Shown: positions 7,601-14,283 of the stretch, in pieces
Numbering within the stretch: the stretch's first letter is position 1
How the letters are laid out: each line of letters begins with the position of its first letter
Position numbers and translations under genes: made by a program
The notes under the pieces: model-generated
Database searches by the model: none
Seen by the model: only the letters and a program-made list of their open reading frames with translations
What the model was told of the DNA's origin: nothing
From: CAKSFT01 sp045603125
GTDB lineage: Bacteria > Bacillota > Clostridia > UBA1381
Assembly (NCBI GenBank): GCA_045603125.1
Contig: JAZULN010000099.1
Span: forward strand, 1 to 15,529
DNA: 15,529 bases
Direction: 5' to 3'

Positions 7601-7987
7601 TTATATTCCCGGAAAGACTAGGTTTACAATTATGTAAATGCCCCATATTTGAAACATTACAATTCCATATCCGCCTAAAATCCCGGTTACCAACCTACGT
7701 CGATTTGTTGATTCCTTTATCCCCTTATATTGTATCAACCAGTCAGCCAACATAAAAAAACAGACAAAAGAACTGGGAAAACATTGGGTTTTCCATGTAA
7801 GAAAAAAAACAATAGCTAAAATATATCCTAATAGCACGCCGGTACAACGGGCACACACAGGGAGTTGGTGTGATTTATAAAAAAAACTACGATCCCGACG
7901 TTGGTGACATCCTGCCTTGTGCCCCCAGATAAATAGTGACTCATAGATACGCAAGAGGGCCTTTTTTATTGTTTCTTTATTTTTCAT
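7601..7987 (-). CDS. DUF2085 family membrane protein
   Basis: The 128-residue product has the DUF2085 signature: CHQRRDRSFFYKSHQLPVC at 27-45 running into CARCTG at 45-50. The conserved Cys/His cluster suggests metal or cofactor binding at the membrane face. Hydrophobic segments lie at about 50-66, 70-86 and 103-124. The family has no established function. I chose the ATG at 7987, which lies inside the last codons of the upstream zinc-ribbon gene, over an in-frame TTG 18 bases earlier. No clear ribosome binding site precedes either, so expression probably depends on translation of the upstream gene. The two form an operon ending at the hairpin at 7533-7557. Confidence 0.82.
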   Translation of the reverse strand: MKNKETIKKALLRIYESLFIWGHKAGCHQRRDRSFFYKSHQLPVCARCTGVLLGYILAIVFFLTWKTQCFPSSFVCFFMLADWLIQYKGIKESTNRRRLVTGILGGYGIVMFQIWGIYIIVNLVFPGI

Positions 7988-8684
7988 AATCTTTAATAAA
8001 GTCAAGTTTTTTTCTTAATGTATTGTATTGCTTTTTTTCTTGTTCAAGCTCTGTCATAAGGGTCTCAAGGCCTTTAAATTCTGAATCAATTTCACTTAGC
8101 TTTGCACGAGCTCTCTTATCCCTTTCAAAGCAAACAATCATCCATGCAATTGAACCAATAAGTAAGCAAAAACCAAGGGAAAAAACAATAAACATAGTAA
8201 TTATGCTGATTGCAAATAAAATAAAAGCCCAAACCATAGCATCGGAGGTGATTGTTTTTGCGAGTTTTCTTTGATGTCCACCTTGTTCGATTAGAAGTTT
8301 CAAATATTTATTTCGTTTATCCTCTGTTTGTTCATAAACTTTGTCAAATTCATTAAGTTTTTCTTTGGCATCGGATATGTTTTCTATCTCGCTTGTATAT
8401 TTATTATATTTAAGGGTAAGTTCTTCCTGTCTTTTTTTCTGCTTTTCCTCTTGCTTTTCCTTCATCTGCATGCTATATTCAGCTTCGTACTGTTCAAAAC
8501 GATGACCACAGGAGGTGCATATCCAGAATTCTTCTTTTGTTTCTTTATTCCCGCAGGCACCACATAAAATTCCGATAGGGCCTAAAATAACGTATCCACA
8601 GCAACCTTTTCCGGCTGAAAAGTTTCCACCGCTTGTGTTTGATATAAACTGAGATTGTTCACATCCGCATTTGGGACATTTCAT
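7977..8684 (-). CDS. Zinc-ribbon, coiled-coil membrane protein of unknown function
   Basis: I do not recognise a named family. The 235-residue product opens with Cys pairs typical of zinc ribbons: CPKC at 3-6, CGAC at 41-44 and CTSC at 56-59. Between them is a Gly-rich hydrophobic stretch, GCCGYVILGPIGILCG. A highly charged helical region (about 70-140, Glu/Lys/Gln rich) looks like a coiled coil. Two adjacent membrane segments (about 149-185) and a second charged coiled-coil tail follow. The likely topology is a membrane hairpin with both ends in the cytoplasm, the ribbon perhaps binding a protein or nucleic acid partner. The ATG has AGAAGG upstream. It overlaps the DUF2085 gene by 11 bases. 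Confidence 0.8.
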   Translation of the reverse strand: MKCPKCGCEQSQFISNTSGGNFSAGKGCCGYVILGPIGILCGACGNKETKEEFWICTSCGHRFEQYEAEYSMQMKEKQEEKQKKRQEELTLKYNKYTSEIENISDAKEKLNEFDKVYEQTEDKRNKYLKLLIEQGGHQRKLAKTITSDAMVWAFILFAISIITMFIVFSLGFCLLIGSIAWMIVCFERDKRARAKLSEIDSEFKGLETLMTELEQEKKQYNTLRKKLDFIKDYEK

Positions 8685-8721
8685 ATTTTTTCGCCTTCTT
8701 TTTTAAAAAATTCACTTTTAC

Positions 8722-8750
8722 ATTATAACATATGTACGGTTCTAATTCAA
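8722..8750 (-). promoter_or_regulatory. Sigma-A promoter of the zinc-ribbon/DUF2085 operon
   Basis: On the minus strand, TTGAAT (8750-8745), a 17-base spacer and TATAAT (8727-8722) lie just upstream of the gene start at 8684. Confidence 0.75.
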
Positions 8751-8788
8751 GGGCTAAAAAAACAAAGAGCTTACAGCCTCCAAAACCT

Positions 8789-8825
8789 TGTCGAATTTTG
8801 CGATAAATTTTCCATAATATACAAT
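8789..8825 (+). promoter_or_regulatory. 0A box with a weak promoter upstream of spo0A
   Basis: TGTCGAA at 8789-8795 is an exact match to the Spo0A binding consensus. Three bases downstream is a possible -35 (TTGCGA, 8798-8803) with a 16-base spacer to TACAAT (8820-8825). A 0A box just ahead of a poor -35 is the arrangement expected for Spo0A~P activation, so positive autoregulation is likely. Binding is inferred. The 8685-9030 intergenic stretch holds this site, the zinc-ribbon operon promoter, a second spo0A promoter and the leader repeats, and no gene that I can see. Confidence 0.55.
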
Positions 8826-8893
8826 TTTTTTGGTAAAATTCTAATAATTATTACAAATTACAATGAAATTAAGGTAAAATTATCCAATTTTTC

Positions 8894-8922
8894 TTGTAAA
8901 TTTAAGGGTGTTATGGTAGTAT
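8894..8922 (+). promoter_or_regulatory. Putative sigma-A promoter of spo0A
   Basis: TTGTAA (8894-8899), 17-base spacer, TAGTAT (8917-8922). Transcription would begin near 8929, inside the first inverted repeat, giving a leader of about 100 bases before the start codon at 9031. Confidence 0.5.
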
Positions 8923-9000
8923 AGTATCAACGGGTGATACTAAAGAGTTAGTCCGTGTACCTTACAATTTAATATGTTTGATACATTTATCTTGGTATCA
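8923..9000 (+). repeat. Paired TGATAC/GTATCA inverted repeats ahead of spo0A
   Basis: AGTATCA-ACGGG-TGATACT (8923-8941) is a perfect 7 bp inverted repeat. A second one has TGATAC at 8979-8984 and GTATCA at 8995-9000 with a 10-base spacer. The same six-base arm therefore appears four times, in the order GTATCA, TGATAC, TGATAC, GTATCA. It could be two operators for one dimeric repressor, the first overlapping the transcription start, or RNA arms able to pair in alternative ways. It ends 18 bases before the ribosome binding site. Confidence 0.6.
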
Positions 9001-9030
9001 TCCCAAATATCAACAATGAGGGGTGTTTTT

Positions 9031-9810
9031 ATGAAAAACAAGATTTCTGTATTGATTGCAGACGACAACAAACGCTATGCAGATGAAGTTGCAGAGTACT
9101 TAAAAACCATGCCGGATATGACGGTATCGGGAGTTTGCTATGACGGGAACGAGGCACTTGCTATGATAAGTGAAACCAATCCTGATGTGGTAATCTTAGA
9201 TATTATTATGCCTGAGCGTGACGGTTTGGGAGTACTAAAGCTTCTTTCTTCATCGAAAGGAAAAAAGCCGATATGTATCGTGTTATCGGTTACAGGAAGT
9301 GCCACTATTATGGAAACAGCCATGAAGTTCGGTGCTGACTATTACCTTTTAAAGCCGCAAAGTATGCCGGCTATTGTGGATACAATCCGCAGCTTTTCGG
9401 ATAAAAGCACAAGCGTTTTGCCTGCAATTGAAATCCAGAGCGGACATGCGATACCGAAACCTGTGGATCTTGAATCTATAGTGACTGAATTTATCCATGA
9501 GCTGGGCGTTCCGGCACATATAAAGGGTTATCAGTACATCAGGTCTGCTATTATGATGGTTATTGAGGATATGGAGCTATTGAATTATATAACTAAGCAA
9601 TTATATCCAACAATCGCCAAAAAGTACAAGACCACATCGTCAAGAGTCGAACGTGCAATCAGACACTCTATTGAGGTTGCCTGGAATCGTGGAAAACCCG
9701 AAACAATGGATGAAATCTTTGGCTACACCGTGGATACAGGAAAGGGTAAACCTACCAATTCCGAATTTATTGCCATGGTAGCCGACAGAATACGCCTCCA
9801 AACCAAATAA
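9031..9810 (+). CDS. spo0A: Spo0A, sporulation master response regulator
   Basis: When phosphorylated, Spo0A binds 0A boxes to switch on sporulation genes. The 259-residue product has a receiver domain (1-125) with the acidic pair Asp11/Asp12, phosphoacceptor Asp57 in VVILDIIMPERDG, Ser86 in the Thr/Ser switch position and Lys108 in LLKP. The Spo0A C-terminal domain follows, with the recognition-helix region SRVERAIRHSIEVAWNRG and a conserved end (TNSEFIAMVADRIRL). I chose the ATG at 9031, with GAGGGGTG at 9018-9025, over an in-frame ATG at 8974 that would add 19 unrelated residues. In many endospore formers spo0A directly follows spoIVB; here more than 5 kb separates them. Confidence 0.97.
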   Translation: MKNKISVLIADDNKRYADEVAEYLKTMPDMTVSGVCYDGNEALAMISETNPDVVILDIIMPERDGLGVLKLLSSSKGKKPICIVLSVTGSATIMETAMKFGADYYLLKPQSMPAIVDTIRSFSDKSTSVLPAIEIQSGHAIPKPVDLESIVTEFIHELGVPAHIKGYQYIRSAIMMVIEDMELLNYITKQLYPTIAKKYKTTSSRVERAIRHSIEVAWNRGKPETMDEIFGYTVDTGKGKPTNSEFIAMVADRIRLQTK

Positions 9811-9863
9811 AGTTGATATTCTCGCCTAGTGGAAATATCCCCCGGTATTTCCGATAAAAAAAT

Positions 9864-9901
9864 AAAAGTCATTTATTGTAACGCTAATAAATGACTTTTT
9901 T
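9864..9901 (+). terminator. Terminator of spo0A
   Basis: A 14 bp perfect stem (9864-9877 with 9886-9899), 8-base loop and T run follow. A smaller hairpin just before it (GGAAATA 9831-9837 with TATTTCC 9846-9852) has no T tract. Confidence 0.85.
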
Positions 9902-9903
9902 AC

Positions 9904-9932
9904 TTGAAAAAAATCATATTATGTGGTATAAT
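9904..9932 (+). promoter_or_regulatory. Sigma-A promoter of the patatin-like gene
   Basis: TTGAAA (9904-9909), 17-base spacer, TATAAT (9927-9932), about 36 bases before the start codon. Confidence 0.8.
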
Positions 9933-9968
9933 CATTCCATATGGATTTTAGATTAAAGGAATGAGTAT

Positions 9969-10817
9969 ATGAAAACAGGTTTAATAATGGAAGGCGGAAC
10001 TATGCGAGGTATGTTTACCGCCGGAGTTACAGATGTTTTAATGGAAAACGGTATAGAGTTTGATGGTGCCATTGGAGTATCTGCCGGAGCCGCTTTTGGC
10101 TGCAATTATAAGTCCAGGCAGATTGGCAGAACTATCAGATATAATATGAAATATTGCAAAGATAAAAGGTTTTGCAGTATCAGATCCTGGATATTTACAG
10201 GGGATCTTTTCGGTGCGGATTTTTGCTACAGAGAAATTCCTAATAAACTTGACCTTTTTGACAATGAAACATACATAAATAACCCCATGGAGTTTTATGT
10301 TGTCTGCACCGATGCTGTAACCGGCAAGGCAGTCTATAAAAAATGTGACAAACTTAGTGAATATGAATTAAAATGGATGAGGGCATCGGCGTCTTTGCCG
10401 TTGGTGTCAAGAATTGTAGAAGTTGACGGTTTTAAGTTATCCGACGGCGGAATGGTAGATTCTATTCCCCTTAAATATTTTGAGAGTATTGGATACGACA
10501 GAAACGTTGTAATTTTGACCCAACCAAAGGGATACATAAAGGAGAAGAATCCTCTTGTACCGATAATGAAGGTGGTTTTAAGAAAGTATCCAAAGCTTGT
10601 GGAAGCTATTGCAAACCGCCACGTAGTCTATAATGAAACGACAAAATATGTCTTTGATAAAGAGAAAAAAGGTGAACTTCTGGTGATTTGTCCAAAAGAA
10701 AAGCTTCCAATAGATCATATGGAAAAAGACCCTGAAATACTTAAAAAAACCTACGATTTAGGCAGAGAAGTGGCGTTAGAGCGACTGGATGAAATTAAAA
10801 AATATTTGAATAAATAA
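9969..10817 (+). CDS. Patatin-like phospholipase/acyl hydrolase
   Basis: The 282-residue product has the patatin catalytic dyad: Ser38 in the nucleophile elbow GVSAG and Asp159 in the DGG motif. The oxyanion-hole glycines are at GGTMRG (9-14). It most closely resembles the short bacterial YjjU/RssA-type patatin proteins, predicted to hydrolyse acyl chains from lipids; the substrate is unknown. No signal peptide or membrane segment is seen, so it is probably cytoplasmic. AAAGGA at 9955-9960 serves the ATG. It is transcribed alone between the spo0A terminator and a bidirectional terminator at its 3' end. Confidence 0.92.
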   Translation: MKTGLIMEGGTMRGMFTAGVTDVLMENGIEFDGAIGVSAGAAFGCNYKSRQIGRTIRYNMKYCKDKRFCSIRSWIFTGDLFGADFCYREIPNKLDLFDNETYINNPMEFYVVCTDAVTGKAVYKKCDKLSEYELKWMRASASLPLVSRIVEVDGFKLSDGGMVDSIPLKYFESIGYDRNVVILTQPKGYIKEKNPLVPIMKVVLRKYPKLVEAIANRHVVYNETTKYVFDKEKKGELLVICPKEKLPIDHMEKDPEILKKTYDLGREVALERLDEIKKYLNK

Positions 10818-10848
10818 TAAAATCCCTTACTTTGTAAGGGATTTTATT
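10816..10848. terminator. Bidirectional terminator between the patatin gene and rlmH
   Basis: A perfect 15 bp stem (10816-10830 with 10834-10848) with a TTT loop is flanked by A-rich and T-rich sequence on both sides. It overlaps the last bases of both convergent genes. Confidence 0.9.
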
Positions 10849-11323
10849 ATTTATGGTAGGTTTCGTTGTTTATTATCTTAAAGCCTCTGAATATTTGTTC
10901 TAACAAGATTACACGCATAAGCTGATGAGGAAGTGTGATTTTCCCAAAACTAAGATTTAAATCTGCTTTGTTTTTTACCTTATCTGCAATGCCGAGTGAT
11001 CCGCCAATAACAAATGTTATGTGGCTTTTTGTCATTGAGATTTTATCAATTTCTTTTGCAAATTCAGTGCTGGATAGCCCTTTTCCCTCGATACACATAC
11101 ATATCAGGTGAGAGGTTGACTTGATTTTTGAAAGAATCAAATCCCCCTCTTTTTCAAGTACAATCTCCTCCTCAGCTTTTGATGCATTTTCAGGGATTTT
11201 TGTGTCAGGAATCTCTATTATATCTAATTTTACAAAGCGAGAAAGCCGTTTTGAATATTCCAAAACGGCTTCTTTTAAATACTTTTCTTTTAGTTTTCCG
11301 ACTGAGATAATTGTAATATTCAT
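10847..11323 (-). CDS. rlmH: 23S rRNA (pseudouridine1915-N3)-methyltransferase RlmH
   Basis: RlmH is a SPOUT-class methyltransferase that methylates pseudouridine 1915 in helix 69 of 23S rRNA on the assembled 70S ribosome. The 158-residue product is normal length and ends with the conserved YHK. It has the SAM-binding knot residues FVIGGSLG at 104-111 and the signature LPHQLMRVILLEQIFRGF at 131-148. It is the last gene of the murA-walJ-rlmH operon; its ATG shares an ATGA overlap with the walJ stop, indicating translational coupling. Confidence 0.96.
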   Translation of the reverse strand: MNITIISVGKLKEKYLKEAVLEYSKRLSRFVKLDIIEIPDTKIPENASKAEEEIVLEKEGDLILSKIKSTSHLICMCIEGKGLSSTEFAKEIDKISMTKSHITFVIGGSLGIADKVKNKADLNLSFGKITLPHQLMRVILLEQIFRGFKIINNETYHK

Positions 11324-12093
11324 ATTAACCTCGTGGCAGTATATCGGCTTGCAACCGATAAATTTATGTCCTTTCCGATAATTCCGCCCTTTTCTAAAAT
11401 CGCATTTTCGGTGGTCTTATATGCTATCTCGGGGGTGTTGTTTTCGTTACTCAAATGCCCTAGCATTACGTGTTTAGCACCATTTTCCATCATTTTAGCT
11501 GCCACTTTTGAAGCGGTTAGGTTAGATAAGTGACCGCGATTGCTGAGAATTCTTTGCTTTAATGGATAGGGGTAACTACCAAACTTTAACATTTCAGTAT
11601 CGTGATTAGATTCAAGAATCATATACTTACTGTCCCGGATTGCCTGATATATATCCTCAGTAATTACGCCGGTATCGGTAAGAGATGAAAATTTCCCGAT
11701 TTCCAAATCAAATGAATAACCTACCGGATTTTTGGCATCATGTGAGATTGAGAAGGGATGCGCTAAAATTTCTCCAACCTCAAATGGGGTGTTGGGCGTA
11801 ATATAATTTATATTTTCCTCCCGAATCGGCCCAAGATTTAAGCTATCGAGGGTTTCTTTTGTGGCATATATGGGTAGGTTATACCGCCTTGATAAAATTC
11901 CGGCACCCTGAATGTGGTCTATATGCTCGTGGGTTATGAGTATTGCCGAAAGGTCGGCACAGGAAAACCCTAAGCTTTCGATTGCTTGGGAAATCCTTTT
12001 TCCTGATGCGCCGCAATCGAGAAGAATTAGGGTATTGTTCTGGGTTATTAGAGTGGCGTTGCCTGAAGAACCGCTGATTAGAGAAGCTATCAT
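11320..12093 (-). CDS. walJ: MBL-fold metallohydrolase, WalJ/YycJ family
   Basis: The 257-residue product has the metallo-beta-lactamase metal site THEHIDH (His55, His57, Asp59, His60), Asp140 in SLTDTG, His164 in ESNHD and His213 in LGHLSNENNTPE, the last being characteristic of YycJ/WalJ. In Bacilli the gene belongs to the walRK operon and the protein is an exonuclease-like hydrolase linked to cell-wall or DNA repair functions. No walRK is in this window. A Shine-Dalgarno sequence lies in the 11-base gap after murA, and the gene overlaps rlmH by 4 bases. Confidence 0.9.
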   Translation of the reverse strand: MIASLISGSSGNATLITQNNTLILLDCGASGKRISQAIESLGFSCADLSAILITHEHIDHIQGAGILSRRYNLPIYATKETLDSLNLGPIREENINYITPNTPFEVGEILAHPFSISHDAKNPVGYSFDLEIGKFSSLTDTGVITEDIYQAIRDSKYMILESNHDTEMLKFGSYPYPLKQRILSNRGHLSNLTASKVAAKMMENGAKHVMLGHLSNENNTPEIAYKTTENAILEKGGIIGKDINLSVASRYTATRLI

Positions 12094-12104
12094 ATGACTT
12101 TCCC

Positions 12105-13379
12105 TTATCCTTCAGAAACAACTTGTACTCTGCGGATATCTCCGCCAAGTGTTACAAACTTTTCTTCAAAATTTTCATATCCACGGTCGATGTGGAAAAT
12201 GTCGCTTATTTCGGTAGTTCCGTCTGCCATAAGACCTGCAATAATCATCGCTGCTCCGCCTCGAAGGTCGGTTGCACGCACTGATGTGCCCATGAGCTTT
12301 TCAACGCCGTGAATCATTGCAAGCTTTCCTTCTACATTTATCTTAGCACCCATTCTCGCAAGCTCGCCGGTGTAACGGAATCTGTCGTCCCAGACCCCTT
12401 CTCTTGCGGTACTTGTCCCATGGACAGTGGTCAGAAAAGTTACCAACTGTGGTTGCATATCGGTAGGGTAACCGGGATATGGCATGGCGGTGAAGTTAAT
12501 CTTTTTGAAGCTTGTGTCTTTTTCAACATAAACTCTGATACTATCTTCAAATTCTTCTATCTTAACGCCGGATTCTTCTAGTTTTGCAGAGATTGACTCC
12601 AAATGCCTTGGAATTACATTTTTAAGGGTTACATCGCCCCTTGTTGCAGCGGCAGCTATCATAAACGTGCCGGCTTCAATCTGGTCGGGGATGATGGAAT
12701 ATAACCCACCGTGAAGCTTTTGCACGCCTCTTACCTTAATTGTGTCTGTGCCGGCACCACGAATCTTTGCGCCCATAGCATTCAAGAAGTTCGCAAGATC
12801 AACTATGTGTGGTTCTTTGGCTGCATTTTCGATTATGGTTGTGCCGTGAGCTAAAACCGATGCTAAGATCGTGTTTACAGTTGCACCAACCGAAACTACG
12901 TCAAAATATATGTTTCCGCCCACTAACTCTTCGGCGTTTAAGTGGATTTTACCGTATTCCAGGTTGACGGTTGCACCCAACGCTTCAAAGCCTTTTATGT
13001 GTTGGTCGATAGGTCGGGTCCCGAAATCACATCCGCCGGGTGGTGGACAAATTCCCTTGTTAAAACGTCCTAAGAGTGCTCCCATAAGATAAGATGAACC
13101 TCTCATCTTTCGGGTTAGCTCGTAGTCGGGCTCGAAAGTGTTCACGTTAGTGCAGTCGATATCAACGGTGTTCTTGTTAACATAGTGAACATCTGCCCCG
13201 AGGGTAGATAAAATTTGCAAAAATAGTTTAACGTCCTTGATATCGGGAAGGTTTTCCAGTCTGCAAGGGCCGTTTATAAGAAGACATGCGGGGATTATGG
13301 CAACGGCGGCATTTTTTGCACCGCTTATAGTTACTTCACCACAAAGGGGATTGCCACCTTTTATAACGATTTTTTCCAC
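12105..13379 (-). CDS. murA: UDP-N-acetylglucosamine 1-carboxyvinyltransferase MurA
   Basis: MurA transfers enolpyruvate from PEP to UDP-GlcNAc, the first committed step of peptidoglycan synthesis. The 424-residue product has the early SGAKNAA motif (Lys22, Asn23) and the active-site loop PPPGGCDFGTRPIDQH with catalytic Cys117; Cys rather than Asp predicts fosfomycin sensitivity. Many Firmicutes have two paralogs, MurA and MurZ, and which one this is cannot be told from the sequence. The start is GTG with AAGGAG 8 bases upstream. It heads the operon with walJ and rlmH. Confidence 0.95.
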   Translation of the reverse strand: MEKIVIKGGNPLCGEVTISGAKNAAVAIIPACLLINGPCRLENLPDIKDVKLFLQILSTLGADVHYVNKNTVDIDCTNVNTFEPDYELTRKMRGSSYLMGALLGRFNKGICPPPGGCDFGTRPIDQHIKGFEALGATVNLEYGKIHLNAEELVGGNIYFDVVSVGATVNTILASVLAHGTTIIENAAKEPHIVDLANFLNAMGAKIRGAGTDTIKVRGVQKLHGGLYSIIPDQIEAGTFMIAAAATRGDVTLKNVIPRHLESISAKLEESGVKIEEFEDSIRVYVEKDTSFKKINFTAMPYPGYPTDMQPQLVTFLTTVHGTSTAREGVWDDRFRYTGELARMGAKINVEGKLAMIHGVEKLMGTSVRATDLRGGAAMIIAGLMADGTTEISDIFHIDRGYENFEEKFVTLGGDIRRVQVVSEG

Positions 13380-13454
13380 TGTAAGTACTCCTTTTTATAT
13401 ATAACAATACCGAAAATTCATATGTCTAAAAGAGTGCATAATACTCTCTTATAC

Positions 13455-13483
13455 ATTCTATCACAATATCTTCTAAAAATCAA
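13455..13483 (-). promoter_or_regulatory. Sigma-A promoter of the murA operon
   Basis: On the minus strand, TTGATT (13483-13478), a 17-base spacer and TAGAAT (13460-13455). A small hairpin, AGAGT (13431-13435) with ACTCT (13443-13447), lies at the predicted 5' end of the transcript. Confidence 0.7.
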
Positions 13484-13489
13484 TTAAAA

Positions 13490-13530
13490 TTTATAAAAAA
13501 AGAAAACAGAGAACTAAATAGTTCTCTGTT
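13490..13530 (-). terminator. Terminator of rpmB
   Basis: An 11 bp perfect stem (13505-13515 with 13520-13530) and 4-base loop are followed on the minus strand by TTTTCTTTTTTT. It is just upstream of the murA promoter. Confidence 0.85.
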
Positions 13531-13547
13531 ATAAATCTTTTTTAAAA

Positions 13548-13736
13548 TCACACTGCACGTGTAACCTTTCCTGAACGTAAGCATCTTGTGCAAACGTTTA
13601 CAGACTTTGTTGCACCGTTAACAACGGCTCTTATCTTTCTTACATTAGGCTTCCATGTTCTGTTTGAACGTCTGTGTGAGTGGCTGACCTTTATGCCGAA
13701 AGAAACACCCTTTCCGCAGATATCACATTTTGCCAT
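13548..13736 (-). CDS. rpmB: 50S ribosomal protein L28, zinc-binding type
   Basis: The 62-residue product is the usual L28 length and has the conserved SHSHRRSNRTWKPN region. Cys4, Cys7, Cys49 and Cys52 form two CxxC pairs, making it a zinc-containing (C+) L28. Zinc-free L28 paralogs, where they exist, replace this type under zinc limitation. I chose the ATG at 13736; AGGAGGTG lies 6 bases upstream, and the GTG of that sequence would be the only alternative start. Single-gene transcript with its own promoter and terminator. Confidence 0.96.
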   Translation of the reverse strand: MAKCDICGKGVSFGIKVSHSHRRSNRTWKPNVRKIRAVVNGATKSVNVCTRCLRSGKVTRAV

Positions 13737-13778
13737 GTAAAACACCTCCTATTACAAATCAATTATCAATACCTGAAT

Positions 13779-13807
13779 ATTTTAACACAAAAATTTTTAT
13801 TTTGCAA
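13779..13807 (-). promoter_or_regulatory. Sigma-A promoter of rpmB
   Basis: On the minus strand, TTGCAA (13807-13802), a 17-base spacer and TAAAAT (13784-13779), about 43 bases ahead of the start. Confidence 0.7.
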
Positions 13808-13869
13808 GTGTTTTTATAAAAAAAATGAAAAAAATTAAAAAAAGAGTGTAAAAGTATATGAAAACTATA

Positions 13870-13898
13870 TTGATTTTTCAAAATATCTATAATATAAT
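13870..13898 (+). promoter_or_regulatory. Sigma-A promoter of the GIY-YIG gene
   Basis: TTGATT (13870-13875), 17-base spacer, TATAAT (13893-13898). Confidence 0.75.
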
Positions 13899-13929
13899 TA
13901 CAAAAGAAATTGAAATTTGAGGTATGAAA

Positions 13930-14199
13930 ATGTATTATACATATATTCTAAAATGCTCTGATAAAACACTTTATTGCGGATATACCAATGATTTAGAAAA
14001 GAGAGTTGATACACACAACAAGGGTGAGGGTGCAAAATATACAGCATCCCGTCTGCCGGTTAGGTTAGTTTATTTTGAAGAATTTCCGACAAGAAGCCTT
14101 GCAATGAAAAGGGAATGCCAAATAAAAAAACTCACCCGAGGTGAGAAGTTAAAGCTAATTGGTGAAAATGAAAATGGGACACAGCACGACGTATCGTAA
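13930..14199 (+). CDS. GIY-YIG nuclease domain protein (UPF0213/YhbQ-YazA type)
   Basis: The 89-residue product is a stand-alone GIY-YIG domain: YTYIL at 3-7, the second motif LYCGYT at 14-19 (Cys for Ile), Arg25, His29 and Glu62 in the expected catalytic positions, and the family feature KRECQIKKLTR. It could nick DNA; the physiological role of this small family is not settled. Of two near in-frame ATGs, 13930 is better placed (GAGG at 13919-13922, 7-base spacing) than 13924. The last residues (GENENGTQHDVS) extend past the conserved core and lie over a hairpin that appears to belong to a minus-strand transcript. Confidence 0.88.
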   Translation: MYYTYILKCSDKTLYCGYTNDLEKRVDTHNKGEGAKYTASRLPVRLVYFEEFPTRSLAMKRECQIKKLTRGEKLKLIGENENGTQHDVS

Positions 14200-14230
14200 C
14201 CGTATCCCACTCCCACGTGAATGTAAGTAC
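14165..14230 (-). ncRNA. Candidate small RNA, antisense to the 3' end of the GIY-YIG gene
   Basis: A strong minus-strand promoter ends at 14237 and faces no ORF in its own direction before rpmB. About 20 bases after the predicted start comes a long hairpin (14175-14209). Its outer arms TGGGATAC and GTGTCCCA pair with one G-T wobble, and its inner arms ACGA/TCGT close a 4-base loop. ATTTTCATTTTC follows on the minus strand, resembling a terminator. The unit would give an RNA of about 65 bases. On the plus strand the hairpin has no T tract. I match it to no known RNA family. Confidence 0.4.
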
Positions 14231-14236
14231 GTTATT

Positions 14237-14265
14237 ATAATAATACAAAAAAAAGTTTTTGTCAA
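14237..14265 (-). promoter_or_regulatory. Strong orphan minus-strand promoter
   Basis: On the minus strand, consensus TTGACA (14265-14260), a 17-base spacer and TATTAT (14242-14237). It lies between the stop of the stalk-domain gene and the GIY-YIG gene, pointing into the latter's 3' end. Confidence 0.6.
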
Positions 14266-14283
14266 GGGTTTTTTGAAAAATTT

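Noticed and set aside
8655..8924. Plus-strand 89-codon ORF between the zinc-ribbon gene and spo0A
   Set aside because: It starts inside the minus-strand gene, has no family resemblance, and crosses the 0A box and the spo0A promoter.
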